Shown: positions 11,640 to 25,100, numbered from the stretch's first letter. The stretch is DNA of 64,000 nucleotides from Pseudoscleropodium purum (GCA_963969395.1 OZ017804.1:4712001-4776000), one strand, 5' to 3'. Program-made: numbers and translations. The notes: generated by a model from the sequence alone, not told the origin.

Positions 11640-13850
11640 ATACTCCCTGGATCATTCACAGAACGGATCCTTCAATCGGTGTGAAAACTTCCTTGATGAT
11701 GCATCAGGTGAAGGGGTTTCGATCTAGGTCAAAGAGCATTGCGAACTCACAGATATGCCTCTACCAAACTGTGGTATTGGACCAATTGAGTTGCTGTCCT
11801 CAGGTTGATAGGACCTAGTGAAGCATATAATCTTTGGCAATCGCAAATGCCCTGCATAAGAAGCTCGGGACTTGTTCTTATAACAGAGGAGATCTTTTAA
11901 ATACCAGCCCCAATGGCTACTAATGAAGAGATCAGGGGTGGTGCCTGCGTTTAGCCAAGATCGCATCATGCTGAGCTGTGCACAGCCTCTCTAGCACGTA
12001 CAAAGCGAGCACACGCGTGCATGCAAGCATGCATGATCAGTCGTCTCATTCATCAAAAATAATTTGTCAAAAGCTGATTCATTTAGAAATTACTACCAGA
12101 GTCTGACGCAATACTGCAACAACGAAAAGGAATCATCACACTGCAAGGTTCAAGTGTACCAAGAACATGTTTGGATGGCATTAGGGTTCAATGAGATAGA
12201 ACCAATGAATGAAAGGTCAACTGGGCAGATGAGAATGTGACAGATGAAATTGTGACACAGTTTGCATTTCCTAGAAGAGAAAAGAGATAGGGCTCTGAAC
12301 TACTACTGTAGCTAGGAACAAAGCGGTTTTCTCTACGTCCATCTACAACTGCACCTGAAATTCTCATCTGAAACCTCATTTCTAGACCCATGTAATCTAC
12401 ATCTAATAGCCTGCGGTTTCACGCAGAGAACATCTAAGCACTTGAAAGTCTTTACTCACACGGCAGCCCTTGATTGCTGCATTTTGTCGTACCGTATTTC
12501 AATATTTTAACACAATTTCAGTTGCTCCATTATGGTGACTTTTTAGCAATTGTTGCAGTGAATGAATGCCACACTAAATAGAATGAACAGTGTACTCATT
12601 GATTATAAACAAATTGGGCAGATAGGCCGGGCGAGCCACCAATATAATGGACGCTTTAGAATGGCACTTTTCCTGTGCCAAAAATTGGGTAGCTCTAGAA
12701 ACAAGGGCCGATCGCCCGTTCTGAAAGCTAGGTGCCAACGTAGTGGAGTAACGCCTACGAAAAGAACATGAAAAGAACTTGACTTTGTTGAGTTAAATAT
12801 TATGAGAAAATTAAAGAAATAAAAATCTAGTGGCTTCAAAATAATTAACGTCTTCCTCATTTGCATCGAATTGCAAATGAACCCCCGCCATATATGGCAG
12901 CCATGGCACAGAACAGGTGAAGCAAAATAAGCACGTTCCACTGCATAATCGATCAACAGTTCGACTCCACGACCTCCCCTTGATCGAACTTCCTAGACAG
13001 TTCCGCAGGACTAGATTCGGATCGATTTCCAGCACTACACAGACACCCTCTGGAATCGCTGTACTTCAATACTTTCTGGCCAGTGGTATCCACCTACGTC
13101 CACTTCGTGAAAGATGCGGAAACTCACGAAGTCGGTACTATCCAGACGCACGTCTATAAAATGCAGATTATACCGGCCCTTCTTTTACAGCAATGTCACT
13201 CGTATGTCCGAAGAGAAACTCTGGCCCAAACATCGACCGGTCAAGTATAAGAGCAAACTGGATTGATCTGCACGTACTGCATGCTATGCTGGATCGAGCT
13301 GTGCTATTCTACGTACCTCAACACGCTGAAATAGGATATCTAGAGAAGTGATTTTACTTGGTGCAACTGCTTTATCAGATCGAGCAAGCTAGCTAGCTAA
13401 CGTACGTACTCAAGTGATCGATTCAAACGCACTCCCACTGCAAGTTCACCAGTCTGCGACACTCAGGAGCAGGAGGAGTCGCAGGCTGTGCATGCTTAAC
13501 TAGCGAGCTAGCTCGTCTTCTCACTTCAATGATTCATTTCAGTTAGGGCTTGGAGTTGGCCTTCACCATTCGACGATGACTATTGTTAGTAATGCTAGTA
13601 TAGTATTGAAATTCTGACCATCCCAGGCTCGAATTAAGTTAACCCTGGTCTCGTGAAGAAGGTCACCTTCATATTGCAGGTACGGAGTCTATGAACAAAC
13701 TTACAGACAGTTCAGATCAGAGCAGCTGTGCAGCGGTCGTCCCCGTGAGCGAAGGTGGCAGGGGACTGCAGCAACCTGAGTAAGGTAGGAGGAGGCTCCA
13801 GTGTTGGAGACCATTTAGATCCATGGCATGTAGATTCATGGGAGGTGCTT
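11640..13850 (-). other. first exons and upstream region of receptor-kinase copy 1
   Basis: GC is clearly higher than in the surroundings. The exon at about 11740-11965 (MMRSWLNAGTTPDL) is the counterpart of the LRR N-terminal cap exon at 62.5-62.7 kb. From 12950 to 13850 no coding region is supported; by position this is the former promoter of the minus-strand gene. Palindromic CTAGCTAG/ACGTACGT-like words occur at 13385-13410, with no assigned role. Confidence 0.45.
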
Positions 13851-15919
13851 TAAATGAACCTTTTTATAGTCATTGAATGGATTGCAATCGATAAAAAAAA
13901 TTTATTTACTGCAAGAGCCAATCACTCTTTTTGCTTTCCCCAATTCTCTCTAGAAGTTGCAAGTGAACAGTTTAAAGAAGACCTAGGGTCATAAATAGAA
14001 ACCTATAATTCATCTTGTTTGAAAATTCATAAGTAATTCAAAAATACTTCAAAAAATATGAAACAACTTGTGTTACAATCAAAATCTATTTTTCTTTCTC
14101 TGAAAAATGAGCTTAAAATAATCCCATCCAAGAAACCATATGAAAAAGGCAGACTCGCCCTAAGATGCTTGTTTTTAGAGCCTCTTGCCTTAATAGAGGC
14201 ATTGAGGTATTAAACACACAAGTAGCTCCAGGCAACAATCTTCATTGGTGGAATGCAATTGTTTACATCTATATAAATGGATGAAATATATAAATGTAGA
14301 CAAAACTTCAACTATTCATGCAAAAGAATGAACATTCATCCAAAAAGAGTGATATTTGTACTTATAATATATTGCAAATCAAGTGTTTCATCCACTAAAA
14401 ATGGGAAAGTATATTGCCTAATATTTCTTCAGAAAAATTGTATTGATTTTGAATGAAATATCACTCAAAAAACTTTGTCGGCTATTAGATATGAAGAAAT
14501 GGTTTCAAATTTATTTTGGAGGTTTATCTCCATCTACACCAATTATAAGGTAGGGTAAAAAATTACACCAATTATGTCACAATTTCTAAGGTCCATCTTG
14601 CAACTATTCTTGAATTAGTTTAGTATAGTAATTCTTTTGGAGGTGGGATACAAAAGAAGAACTACAAGTCAATCAAAGTATTTTGGAAGAAATTGCTATT
14701 CTAATCCTAATTTTTTTACTTTGGGGCGACTTAGGCTTTTAAGTTCAAATAAAATGGACATTTTGAGACTTTAATTGGGTGAATGCAAGAAACACTAGTA
14801 CTATTTTGTGACATGCTTGCAATTTCTAAGTTGTGATTGGCCATATCTTTTGCAGATTTAAGCCAATATGTTTGAATTTTTGTGAAGATCAATATTTAGA
14901 CAATAATTAGAAAACTTCTTTTTCAAAAAATTTCAAAAATAATTTTTTATTTAAATTTTGCTCATTTGTCACACTTTGTGGTTTAGGGTTTTTTAGTATT
15001 GGGGACTACCTAGAATTAATGATTTAGAGCTAAAATTTTAGTGCTCTATTTCTACACTAAAGAGGCATGTGCCCGCTAAGAAGAACTTAATAAAACATTA
15101 TTTTATGTCTTCTACATTCATGCAAATAGGGCTCCCTTGCACATGTAATTCTAAACATAGAAAATGGTTTCAAAACCATTTATTTAGTGAAATCTATTAA
15201 CCATGAAGTCTTTTCAAATTGTTAGTTTTTAGTTTTTTTGAAAATTATTTTTCCTATTTTTTACAAATTAAAATGTCAATGTATCTCTTTTCTTCAAAAA
15301 CTTTGTTTTCCTATTTTGTGAATAACTTTTGATCCAAATTTTTTTTGAGATCTGAAATTTTGGTGAAATAATATCTATATTACTATAGTAATTATCCATT
15401 TTTTTTTAAATTAAAAATTTTTTTTTCCAAAAGGTCACTAGTACTAGCTAGTACTAGGTGAATGCAACAAAAATGGAAGATGTTTCTTGCAATCACTCAA
15501 TCCTATTATTTGAGACCTCTAATCTATTATATAAAAAATTAATGAATATATCAGCCTTTATAAAATTAAAGGTTTGCGAATGTATTAACATATTAAAATC
15601 TCAATTCAGTAAAGAAATTCATTATCAAACACTTATCATTATAGAAATGTTAAGTCAAAAATAACATGAGACTATAAATTGTCTCATTTTAATAAATATG
15701 GACTATTACCTTGTTTTCTAATTAAGATATGAAAAAAAATTAAAAAAAATAGTTCAATGACATCTACCATCAAATGTTTCTTTGATGGCATCATGATAGA
15801 TTTATTTCATTGACAATTGGTGTGAAAGAAGGGTAAAAAGTTTGTTTTTATAGAAAAATCAATTGTCCATGGTAACTCTTCAAAGGATATATAATATTTA
15901 AAAGATAGATCATTCATTG
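13851..15919. other. AT-rich repeat-derived DNA, no gene
   Basis: I see no gene. Words such as TGCAAGAAACACT recur at about 14787 and 17165 and inverted at about 31400, so decayed members of a dispersed family run through this part. A 68-codon open frame at 15458 has no features of a protein family. Confidence 0.4.
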
Positions 15920-16350
15920 TCAAATGCAAGAATTGTGTTCAAAGTCAAATTTCAAACCTCATTTAGGCATAGTAGAGTGATTTTTTTCAAAAAAATTGGA
16001 CTAAGCAAAGTTGGAGAATCATTTTAGTTCTCATCTATAAATTTTTTTTTGAAGTTTAGGACCTCTAATAAAAATTATGGACAAAATTCTAAAAGAATTT
16101 TAAAACTTAAACCATAAACAAACAATTGAAAGGGAATTTTTTGACATTTTCAAATACCCTCTCTAAATTTTATTCATAAATTTTTATTGAAGGTTCTAAA
16201 CCTCAAAAGTATTTTTTGGAATTGAAAATTAGCTTGATTCTCTAACTTTTTTGAATTCAAAATTTTTGAAAAAAAATCATTTTACTATGCTTGAATGGGG
16301 TCTGAAATTTGACTATGAATACAATTTTTGCTTTTGACTTAACTATGGGC
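15920..16350. repeat. foldback (long inverted repeat) element, copy A
   Basis: The left arm (about 15925-16130) and right arm (about 16140-16340) are imperfect reverse complements. The left begins GCAAGAATTGTGTTCAAAGT; the right ends with the complementary ACTATGAATACAATTTTTGC. Each arm is about 200 bp and meets the other almost directly in the centre near 16140. The same palindromic family is seen at 27.77-28.37 kb, there split by a hAT MITE. No protein is encoded. Confidence 0.7.
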
Positions 16351-18199
16351 AGTTGTGCTCCTATTAATCCTAATTTACATATCCCACATGCATTGTTTTA
16401 CCTACTACTACCCCACTTGTATAAATTATTTCTCTTTTCCTCTCCTAAGAGCTTAACCTAAGTGTTTTTTGAAGTTAGTTGCTAAATAAAAGAGTTGACT
16501 AATTTAATTGGCAACTAGCTTCAAAAGTCACTTCATTTTACTTAATATCATTGAATTTGATTAATTGACAAATTAATCAAATTCATTGAAACTTAAGTGG
16601 TTTATTATTTAATATGCTTCTACTACACCCTCATGTTTATAGCAAAGTTCACACACTTTGACCAGACACTATGGCTATATGCTCCTACTAATTTTTAGAC
16701 AATTAATAGATTGGTTGGGTCACTTTGAAGCTACCCTCTGGAAGGCTGAGAATTTTTCAAATGCTTATATGTACAAGAATTTGCTAACTACCTTTATTTT
16801 CTATTCTTTAGAGAGCTAAACTTTTGTACCTACATTTCACAAAATCAAAGAGAATTACAAACCACATAACTTGATTGTTTGAACTTCACATCCTAGTGCC
16901 CTTTCTTCCAAGGCATGGTTGAAGATTTTATAGATTTGACAATCTTGATTTCCGTCATAAAAACTAAAAACATACACAATTTTTGTAAAAAAAAAACACA
17001 CATTAATTATAAAGATGTGAATATTGAAATCTCTAAATTTATTCATCTCCATTTTTTTTAATCCTCATTTTGAACCCTCTTACCATACCTTCAAAACTTC
17101 AAAGTACTAGGGAAAGTTCTTGAGGGTGTAGAATCTATGCCCATACATATGAACCACAAGGTGATTGCAAGAAACACTTGTCATTTTTTGTGTCCCCTCA
17201 ATCTCTATGGAGGTGTTTTTCTTCATAAGTTTTGTGGTTTAAGTCCGTTTTAGCTTAAATTTGAAAGAAAGGTGCATGTTGTTGGTTTAGACATTTTGTA
17301 ATTTTTTCAATTTTTTGAAAAATAATATACTATTTTTAAAGTGCCTCCAATTGGGTGTCTACCTTGGTTGTTTTGGGGGTTCTTAGTCCTAAGGTAAAAG
17401 AGCCCATTACGGGCCCTTTATCCACTACATTTTTTTAAGAATGACCCCATTATGGTTTTCTTTGAGTAATTGAGATTTGGGCCACATTCAAAGTCTTAGT
17501 TAATTAGAATGGAGTGATTAGTGACCACAATAGGAACTTTCAGATTTTTAGTGTTAGTTCATTGTAGGAAGTGCCTTTTTAGTTCTTCTATGTTAAAAAA
17601 TATTGTGACCATCATATGTGAGTAAGATGAGCATTATGGATTAGTTTTGGTTGGTTTTGGGGTAGCCTACAGACTCTTTTAGGCCATGATGTGCTAAATA
17701 CTTTAGAAATTCATAATAAATTTACATTTTGTTGAAAAAATATAGTTTCATATGTTCTCACTATTTCTATCACTTGACTATCTCTAGAAAAAAAGTAGAA
17801 AAGTTTAGAAACAACAAGAAGGAAAATCCTTTGTTTGGTTTGTAATAGTATGTTTTACTTTATTTGGGGACTAGAAATCCAATTCTAAAGCCAAAGTTTT
17901 GACTTGTTGTAGATGGGCTAACATTCTAAAGATGTCTAATGAGATTTTTTAGCAAAGAACCTGGTGAGGGGCTACACATGGGTTGAAAGTGGACAATGTT
18001 TGCCAGGGTTGTCTCAACAGACAAGATTTTGGGTTTTTACATCTAATAAATGTTGTATGTCGCATGTCGTGTATGATAAGTGTTGAGTAAGCATGACAGA
18101 TTCGTCAAGTAGAAATTTGGAGGTGTTTTCTTTTACCCCAGAGTAAATGGATTTTGGCGACATGGCTAGTCCATAAGACTGATGTGAAAAGTGAAGAAC

Positions 18200-18300
18200 A
18201 TGGGCGACTATGGGACAAGGGGGCCACGATAGGTCGAGGGGCGACTTTAGGATAAGGGGTAACCATGGGTTAAGGGACAACTGTGGGTAAAAAATTTCAA
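18200..18300. repeat. degenerate ~18-bp tandem repeat
   Basis: About five units of the form GGCGACTATGGGACAAGG, GGCCACGATAGGTCGAGG, GGCGACTTTAGGATAAGG, GGTAACCATGGGTTAAGG, then a partial unit. Related phrases (CCTTAG, GGCGACCTTGG) recur at 18.73-19.05 kb. No coding sense was found. Confidence 0.65.
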
Positions 18301-18687
18301 AATAATGTTCAAAATTGCCATTTCTAGTACAAAAAGAAAAAAAAATGAAATGGGATTTTTTTCATATATAACCGTAGGATCTTATAGTAGAATAGTATGA
18401 AAATGTGTGAAAATATTTTCAAACACTTTGACTGTATAGATTGCAAGATAAATGCGTTCAAAGTGCAAAAATCATACTTTTGGGCATAGTGGCATATTAA
18501 GGGCCACTTCAAACATGGGCCCAAGGTTGAGAGTCCATTGGCCTCTACCAATCAAATTTTAGAAACCCCCGACTTTGGCCTCTTGACCCTTCACACAAGG
18601 TGGCACAATCCAAAGTCCGTCGCCCTCCAAAGTGCCTACATGAAAGCCCAAGCTCCTATGTGGCAATAGCCTCATGACGGACTCTTG

Positions 18688-18730
18688 ACCAAAGTTTGGG
18701 TTGCCACTTTGTGGCCACCCAAACTTTGGT
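18688..18730. repeat. 14-bp inverted repeat
   Basis: ACCAAAGTTTGGGT at 18688-18701 and its exact reverse complement at 18717-18730 form a short stem with a 15-base loop. It is followed by A/C-rich rather than T-rich sequence, so it is not a terminator-like signal. Its role is unknown. Confidence 0.7.
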
Positions 18731-20383
18731 TGACTGTAGGTCCTTAGAGGAAAACTTTGGGTCCTTAGTGGGCGACCTTGGATCTTTAGAAGGAATCATT
18801 GTCTTTTGTTTCAAGAACTATGTATTGGGGGTTTGGGGGGGGGGGGACTTTGATTTTGGGCAATTTTGGATGGTAACTGTGGGTCTAGCACAACCTCATG
18901 TCCTTAGAGAGCAACCTTGGTTTTATAAATGACGATTTGGGCTCTTAAAGGACCTATTGCTTTGTCTTTCTTCAATAGGTATGTTTTATGTTTTGGGGGA
19001 ACTTTAGGTCTTAGACTTCTTTGGATCGTGGGCGATCTCTTGTCATAGGCAACCTCGTGCAATGAAAGAAGTCATTGCTCTCTTGTTCTTTCAAATCTAT
19101 ATTTTTAATTGTAGAGGCAACTTGTTGTGTAGGGTTGCATCAAATTTGGCATTTATAAATTGAAGTACTAATTTCATTAAATGAAGAAAGTGCTTCAATT
19201 TTTTATATATTTTAGGATGGCACTATATCTTATAATTTTCTTAAAACATGTAATTTTATTCTATATAGAATGGCATCTCTTTTTTACAGCCTGTGTTATA
19301 GAGTTTTTAATGGATGCACATCGAATAATATTTGTGTCATTTTTAAAAGTGTTTTTACAACATTTATAGCATTTTTTTTAGAATTCTTTTAGGAAAAAAT
19401 AACATTATTTTGATTGTAATGTGTATGTTGATTGAACTCAAATCCAATTGGTAAAAGAACTTCAAGTGGCTCAAGCAAATTAGATTAGCCTCTTCTAAAG
19501 GCAAAATCTAATATTGCCATGGATCAAGGTTTATGTTGTATGTTTCATATGAAAGACATCAATACATTACAATGACTTGTCTTCCATAATTATAGGGGAT
19601 AACAATTTTTGTAGAAATATCTCTTATTGCTTATTACAAATCTCAATGACACATCATATTCATGAAATATTTGTTACATTGAATACAATAATAAATAAAT
19701 AAAGTTTGAAAATATATGTAAGAACTTTCCCACTCAAATTTTGCAATTCTTCAAGACTATTCCTAACCATGAACAATTTCTCCTATATATTTTATAAATA
19801 AAAACCAAGAGGTAGAAGCTTAAGTATGAACATCCTCTTTTTCTTTTTGCAATTTTTTGCAATTGAAAGGAGATTCAAAACACCTTCACCCTTTTCCTTT
19901 CCACTTGGAAAATTATTTATTAATACTTTTTGGTTCCTAGGGTTGTCATATATTTGCACAAATAAAAACACTAGCCACATTGCGTGCCTCTAAATTTTAA
20001 AGAGTGATGTAATCATATTAACTACATTTTATATGATGTGCCATTTTAAAAATAATATCAAATATTGTAAATGCAATGTAGAAAGTTTCATATATTGAAT
20101 CTTCAATTTGAATTATTTTGTGCAAATATTTTGTAATTTATGTCAAGCAATGTACTCTAGTTTGTTTGCTTCTAAATTATTGCATAACAAAGTTTACAAA
20201 ATTGAAGTTGAACTTCAACCCCTAAAAGACCAAAAATCCCCTTCAAAGACTTAGAAAATTTGGATACATATTTAAAGTTTCAATTTTCATTATGATTTTT
20301 TTTTTAATTTTCTTGGAATATAAGAAAATACATCATCTTTTTAAAAATATAACATTTTGTTTCAATTGATGTCCAAAACAAAA

Positions 20384-20601
20384 GTTAATATCAGGGTTGA
20401 TAGGACGGTTGGACATCCGGGAAGTCCGAACGTGGACACTGTGTCTACAACATCCGCTGACATTCGCCCCGTCCTGCCCCGCCCGTCTGCCTTCCGACAA
20501 TGGGAGGGACGTTGCGTCCGCTGGCGTCCGTGAAGACGGACGTCCGGGTTACGGATGCTATTTTGGGGCGGATGTACTGATTTGTCAACCCTGGTTAATA
20601 T
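20384..20601 (-). mobile_element. hAT-type MITE, GC-rich family, copy 3 (with TSDs)
   Basis: The element is 20392-20593 (202 bp) with ends CAGGGTTGAT and GTCAACCCTG and a perfect 8-bp duplication GTTAATAT (20384-20391, 20594-20601). It is in reverse orientation to the copy at 7.2 kb: the GGACG-rich end comes first and the CCGTAACCCGGACG side last. Its interior is shorter than in copies 1 and 2. Confidence 0.95.
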
Positions 20602-21872
20602 GCCACCATAAGCTAAAATAGAGGTTAGTGGGTAGCACTCAAAAAAATCACAAAAAGTCAAAATTAAATTTTCAAATTTTGTTTTCCAAATACGATTTTT
20701 TTGTTTAGATGTGAAACTTTGATTCATTTGATTTTGACTAGTGATGAGAAAGTTATGGACAATCTTCTTTTAGTGGCAAATTAAGCATTTTAATTAAAAA
20801 TAACTCATCGGATTCATTTTCGAATGCAATTTTCATAATTTTTCCAAAAAATTGTTTAATCAAGTTAAATTTGCTTGCTAAAACAATTTCACTATTGGAA
20901 TTTTTTTGATTTAATTCTATCTTAGAGATAATAATAATTTCATTTTTTGTTCAATCTTGGATCTACTACTACTTAAAAAAAATTTAAAGAATGAAAATGA
21001 GGTGTGTACTATTGCAATTTTTTTATAGGCTTTCAATTCAATTTTTCAACATAATTTTTTTTAATACAAATTCTATATTTCAAATCTTTTTCACAAATGA
21101 CAGTCAAAGTCATCTAAAATTACAGGCCAACATTCAAAAAACTATTTTTTAAACTTTGAATGCTAATATCTTCTAATTTGTGTAGTCAAACTTCATGAAA
21201 TTTTTACTACATGATCTTAGACAAGTAAAGTACAAGATCCTATGGTTAAATTTTTTTTTTAAATTATATATTTTTTTTGGATGAATGCAGCAGAAGTAGC
21301 AGTTTTGAAGCACAATAGAAGAGGTTGCCCTATCTGCAGTCCCTCCTATCCACGATTGCCCCTATCTAAGGTTGCCCCTCCAAATCATACATGCATGCGC
21401 CATCAAAATATGCCACGCAGATGCCACATGGTTGCTAAATAGGCTATGGTAAATAAAAGTAATTTAAAAAAGTCAAAGGATAAAATTGACTTTATTAGAC
21501 GGACATGAGTCTATTAGTCGTCTAATACATTTTGTTCGTCATGTTGTCCATGTGTCAAGGAAGACAAGCCTAGTGTTTGCGCAAGCACTATGAAGAGGTG
21601 AAATTTTTTTATGATGAATTTTTTGTTCACATGGGACCAAAGAAAAGATTAGAAAAATGTATTTTTTTAAAATTATTTCAATTTTTTTACTATTTTCTAA
21701 AAATCAAATTCAAAAGTATCTATTTTCTTGTGTTTTCCTAGGCCTCTTTTATTGGGCATAACTTTCAGAGGTAAATTTTTTTTAGGCTTGAATTTTTACA
21801 CATATACTATTTTTAATGCTTTACAAATTTTCATATTTTATTTTATTTAAAAAAAATTTATTCCAAAAGTCA
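20602..21872. other. AT-rich DNA, possible left arm of a large inverted repeat
   Basis: No gene is seen. The stretch around 20700-20770 (with GATGAGAAAGTTATGGACAA) resembles, in reverse complement, 32090-32150. A second inverted match pairs 22176-22234 with 31315-31375. The matches are diverged and were judged by eye. Confidence 0.35.
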
Positions 21873-22151
21873 CGAAACTCCAGGGTTGACAGGATGTCCA
21901 GACGTAGACGCTGTATCCGCAGCATCCGCTGACAATCGCGGACGCCGTCCGCCCCGCCCGCCCCGTCCCACCCTATCTGCCCTGCCCGCCTTGTCCGCCC
22001 CGTCCACCCCGCCCCCACCCGCCCTATCCACCCCATCCGCCTTCCGACGGCGGGAGGGACGTTGCGTCCGCTAGCGTCCGTGCGGACAGACGTCCGGGTT
22101 ACGGATGCCTTTTTCGGGCGGACGTAGAGATTCGTCAACCCTGCGAAACTC
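21873..22151 (-). mobile_element. hAT-type MITE, GC-rich family, copy 4 (with TSDs)
   Basis: The element is 21881-22143 (263 bp), ends CAGGGTTGAC and GTCAACCCTG, with a perfect 8-bp duplication CGAAACTC (21873-21880, 22144-22151). The middle holds a long pyrimidine-rich run of CCGCCC/CCGTCC-type units at about 21945-22045 that is absent or shorter in other copies, so length differences arise inside this simple core. Confidence 0.95.
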
Positions 22152-25100
22152 TAATAACAAGGCCATTTTCAGGGATGCTAGTATGTGAGCTTGTGAGTGT
22201 GAGCCTATGAACTTATGAGCCTACATTTTTTGTTCCATTTAGAGTTTGTATATTCATCAAGAACCTATGACCATTGAATTAGAAATAAGGATTTTTAGTT
22301 TGAATGAACAACAAATGAATATGCTACTTTGCAATTTTGTACCAAAAAATTAAACAAATGTATTTTCAAAAATTGAGATATAGTCAAAATAGATAGAGTT
22401 TGTAAGCAAGTACATGATAAAAATAAATGTAATGGTTTAAGATATCTCACTACAAAGTTCTTAAATATAAAATTGAGATACATCATAACATCATAGAAAT
22501 GACATTTATGATGACTAAAATAGAAGGACCAATAAGTATGGGTTGTAAAGGCTAAATATAATATGGTGATAAGCAAAGGCTCTAAATATTAAAAACACTA
22601 AATCATAAATAATGCTTTTGAATGATTAAGTGATAAATGTAGTCTTTATTATAGATCTTTATATAAATTTAAAGGATGAAAATGGTCCACCTATTTTATT
22701 TTATTTTTATTACTATATTTGAAAATAAAAACAAAAATATCTTAAACATTGAATATTTAAAATAAATATAGTAGTCATATGTTATATACCAAATAAATTT
22801 ACTAAACCTGAATGACCTAAATAATCATTTTTTAATCAATCTCCTTCTTTTTTGAATTATCTTTTTTTTATTTTAATTTTTCTAAAAATAATAATAATTT
22901 CTAAAAATAGTATATATACATAATTAATTTCAATGGTAGTAGTTTGATTTAATTCCAAGTTAAATTCCACTTTGTGGAATTTTATAAAGTTTAGTGATAG
23001 AGTGTGATTCAAAGCTCATGATTTACGAAAGAATGTAGTATCCCACAACAATATGCACATAATCTAAAATAGTAGGCAAAGGATCCATACCATCTAGAAG
23101 ATAGTTAATAGATACTAGATCAACCACAACATCAACAGACTTTTTTTTGTCTCAATAGCCAACTACCATATACAAAATTTAAATTAGAATAATGTAACAA
23201 TTGAATAAAAAGGTTCAAAAAATATTATTATTTAAATAATAAAAATAGACAAGTACTCACTTGAGCCCACCAATCATATAGCCTTATGAAGCCACTTAGA
23301 AAAGTCAATATCATTGAATTTTGCTTTAGGAAATTTGAAAGCTTCACAAAATGTAGGAAACTTGTTCACATCTCTAGCCACTTGATTTTAAAAAAATGTT
23401 CATTGTTGAAGTTGCCAACATTCAAAGCTTCTCTTTAGTCATCTTTAAACTTTCATTATAAGTTTCATAGTGAGACTTCATTTGCTCAAAGAAAATTGTG
23501 ATGTATTTAGGATATGTAATAGAGAGCTATTTCTTTAATTATGAATGAAAAATTACCTTTCCCTTGTCAACAACTTTGAAGACCCATTCATCAATTGCAC
23601 TTGGAGTCTAATTTGATGAATTGTGATATTTTTCACAAAATTTCTTAAACTATAGTAAAAGTATTCTTCAATTCTTGTTGTACAAAGTAAATGACATATA
23701 AGAATTAACAAAATTGCACATGATAACTGAAACACACTTTTTCCACTTCAAAATGCAAGACCTTATTTTGATTTACTATTACGTTGTAAAAGGAAGTACA
23801 ATTTTCCTATTTGTTCTTTTGGAAACTCTCTTTTCTTACCTATCTCAAGACCTAAGCTTGTCTTGAATTTGTATCTCCTTTCAATCTTTTACGATTGTTC
23901 TTTGAGAATTTGTCTTTGTGGTTAGTCTTTGTAGTCTTGTAGTTGTGTAGGTTTTGTCTTCCTTTATTGTCTTGTATGTTGTCTTCTTTTTGTATTGTAT
24001 TGCTCGAGAGTTGGTCTTGCGGAAATTGCTTGGAAGTTGGTCTTTGAATGGCTTGGAAGTTGGTCTTTAAATTGCTCGTAATAATAATGCCTTTACAATG
24101 GGAAAAATTCCCTTTATATAGTTTCCCGCGGTCACAGGAGACTAAGGAGAAAACCCTAACCGTTTGACCTTTGGTAATAGGTCCAAGTCTATTCCTCCTA
24201 TAATACCCTAACTAACTTTTCTTTAACTAATTCTTTCCTATAATTAGCCTAGTAACTCTATGTACTAAGTGAGTTATGTTGCCACTTCGGTCTTCCTTGT
24301 CTGTACTGAAGTGAACTTTTGTACCATTAATAACTTGTGAATTAAGATATTTTTCCTCATTATTAATTTGTCAATATTGTATTCTAAAGTATATACTTTA
24401 AGATTATGCATTATTATAACCAATCCTTTGTGTTTTCCTAATTTTAATTAATTCTTGAAAGTGCTCAAAAAATACAGGAATCAATATAATGTCATTTTCA
24501 CAATTTAATAACTCTTGTATTTAATACTTTTATACATGTGAATATTTATGTTCCATGTATTCTAGCATACTTTATCTTTTGATCTAATTAAAATATCAAT
24601 AATTATTTTGAGGAATCTAAAGTAAGCCAATTAATAATTTCTTTAAAGGACAACCTCATGGGTTAACAATAACAAATATTTTAATGTATAATAGAGCAAT
24701 ATAATATCAATTTAAATTAACAACAATATTAAATAAAAATATGAAATAGAAAATAAAAATAAAAATTGAAAAGAATATGAAATAGAAAATAAAACTTTAG
24801 AAATGAATCTTAAAATATGACTCCATTTAGAGCTTCAAAAGTTAGAGTGAACTAAATTCTTTAATTGAACTTCTGCTTGGCTTCAGCTATAGTAAGATCC
24901 TCTTTGGAGATAAATTTTTCAAAATATGAGATTAGTTTCCTAGCAACACTTTGAATGCAATAAAGTTTGTGAACGAGATTTATGGAAATATGAAATTTTT
25001 GGTTTCTCATGGCAAAACAAAATTTATTGTATTAAAATATGTGAAGTGAACATCAAACAAAACAAGGTAAAATAAAGACAATTGTAGTGGTCCAAACCAA

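Larger units (their letters stand above)
1640..12946 (-). pseudogene. LRR receptor-like kinase pseudogene, copy 1 (5' half only, invaded)
   Basis: This is the paralogue of the receptor-kinase gene at 55.7-64.0 kb, in the same orientation. Co-linear blocks match it: 1640-3540 with 58.8-60.9 kb, 4857-5370 with 60.9-61.5 kb, 8040-8286 with 61.6-61.85 kb, 10748-11040 with 62.2-62.35 kb, and 11640-12950 with 62.42-64.0 kb. A secretory signal begins at 12946 (MQWNVLILLHLFCAMAAIYG), but a 4-base length difference from the other copy puts the following mature-protein frame (DANEEDV) out of phase. An LRR exon survives at about 2403-2560 (FITNI, LEILNN). The donors corresponding to the active-looking copy read AT instead of GT at about 1899, 2195 and 2400, and the acceptor near 1983 reads CAA. 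Large blocks are inserted at 3541-4856, 5370-8035, 8287-10747 and 11041-11640, one of them inside an LRR exon. The kinase part is not in the window. It is clearly non-functional. Confidence 0.75.
16351..20383. other. AT-rich intergenic DNA, no gene
   Basis: I find no supportable gene. It contains degenerate GC-richer sub-repeats at 18.2-19.1 kb (described separately), a G-run at about 18835-18846, and the recurring word TGCAAGAAACACT near 17165. Short open frames are not protein-like. Confidence 0.4.

Noticed and set aside
12917..13159. 80-codon plus-strand frame with TATAAAA nearby
   Set aside because: It is antisense to the first exon of receptor-kinase copy 1, and the partner region at 64 kb keeps only the minus-strand sense.
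21821..22138. 105-codon minus-strand frame rich in Gly and Arg
   Set aside because: It lies in MITE copy 4; same explanation.
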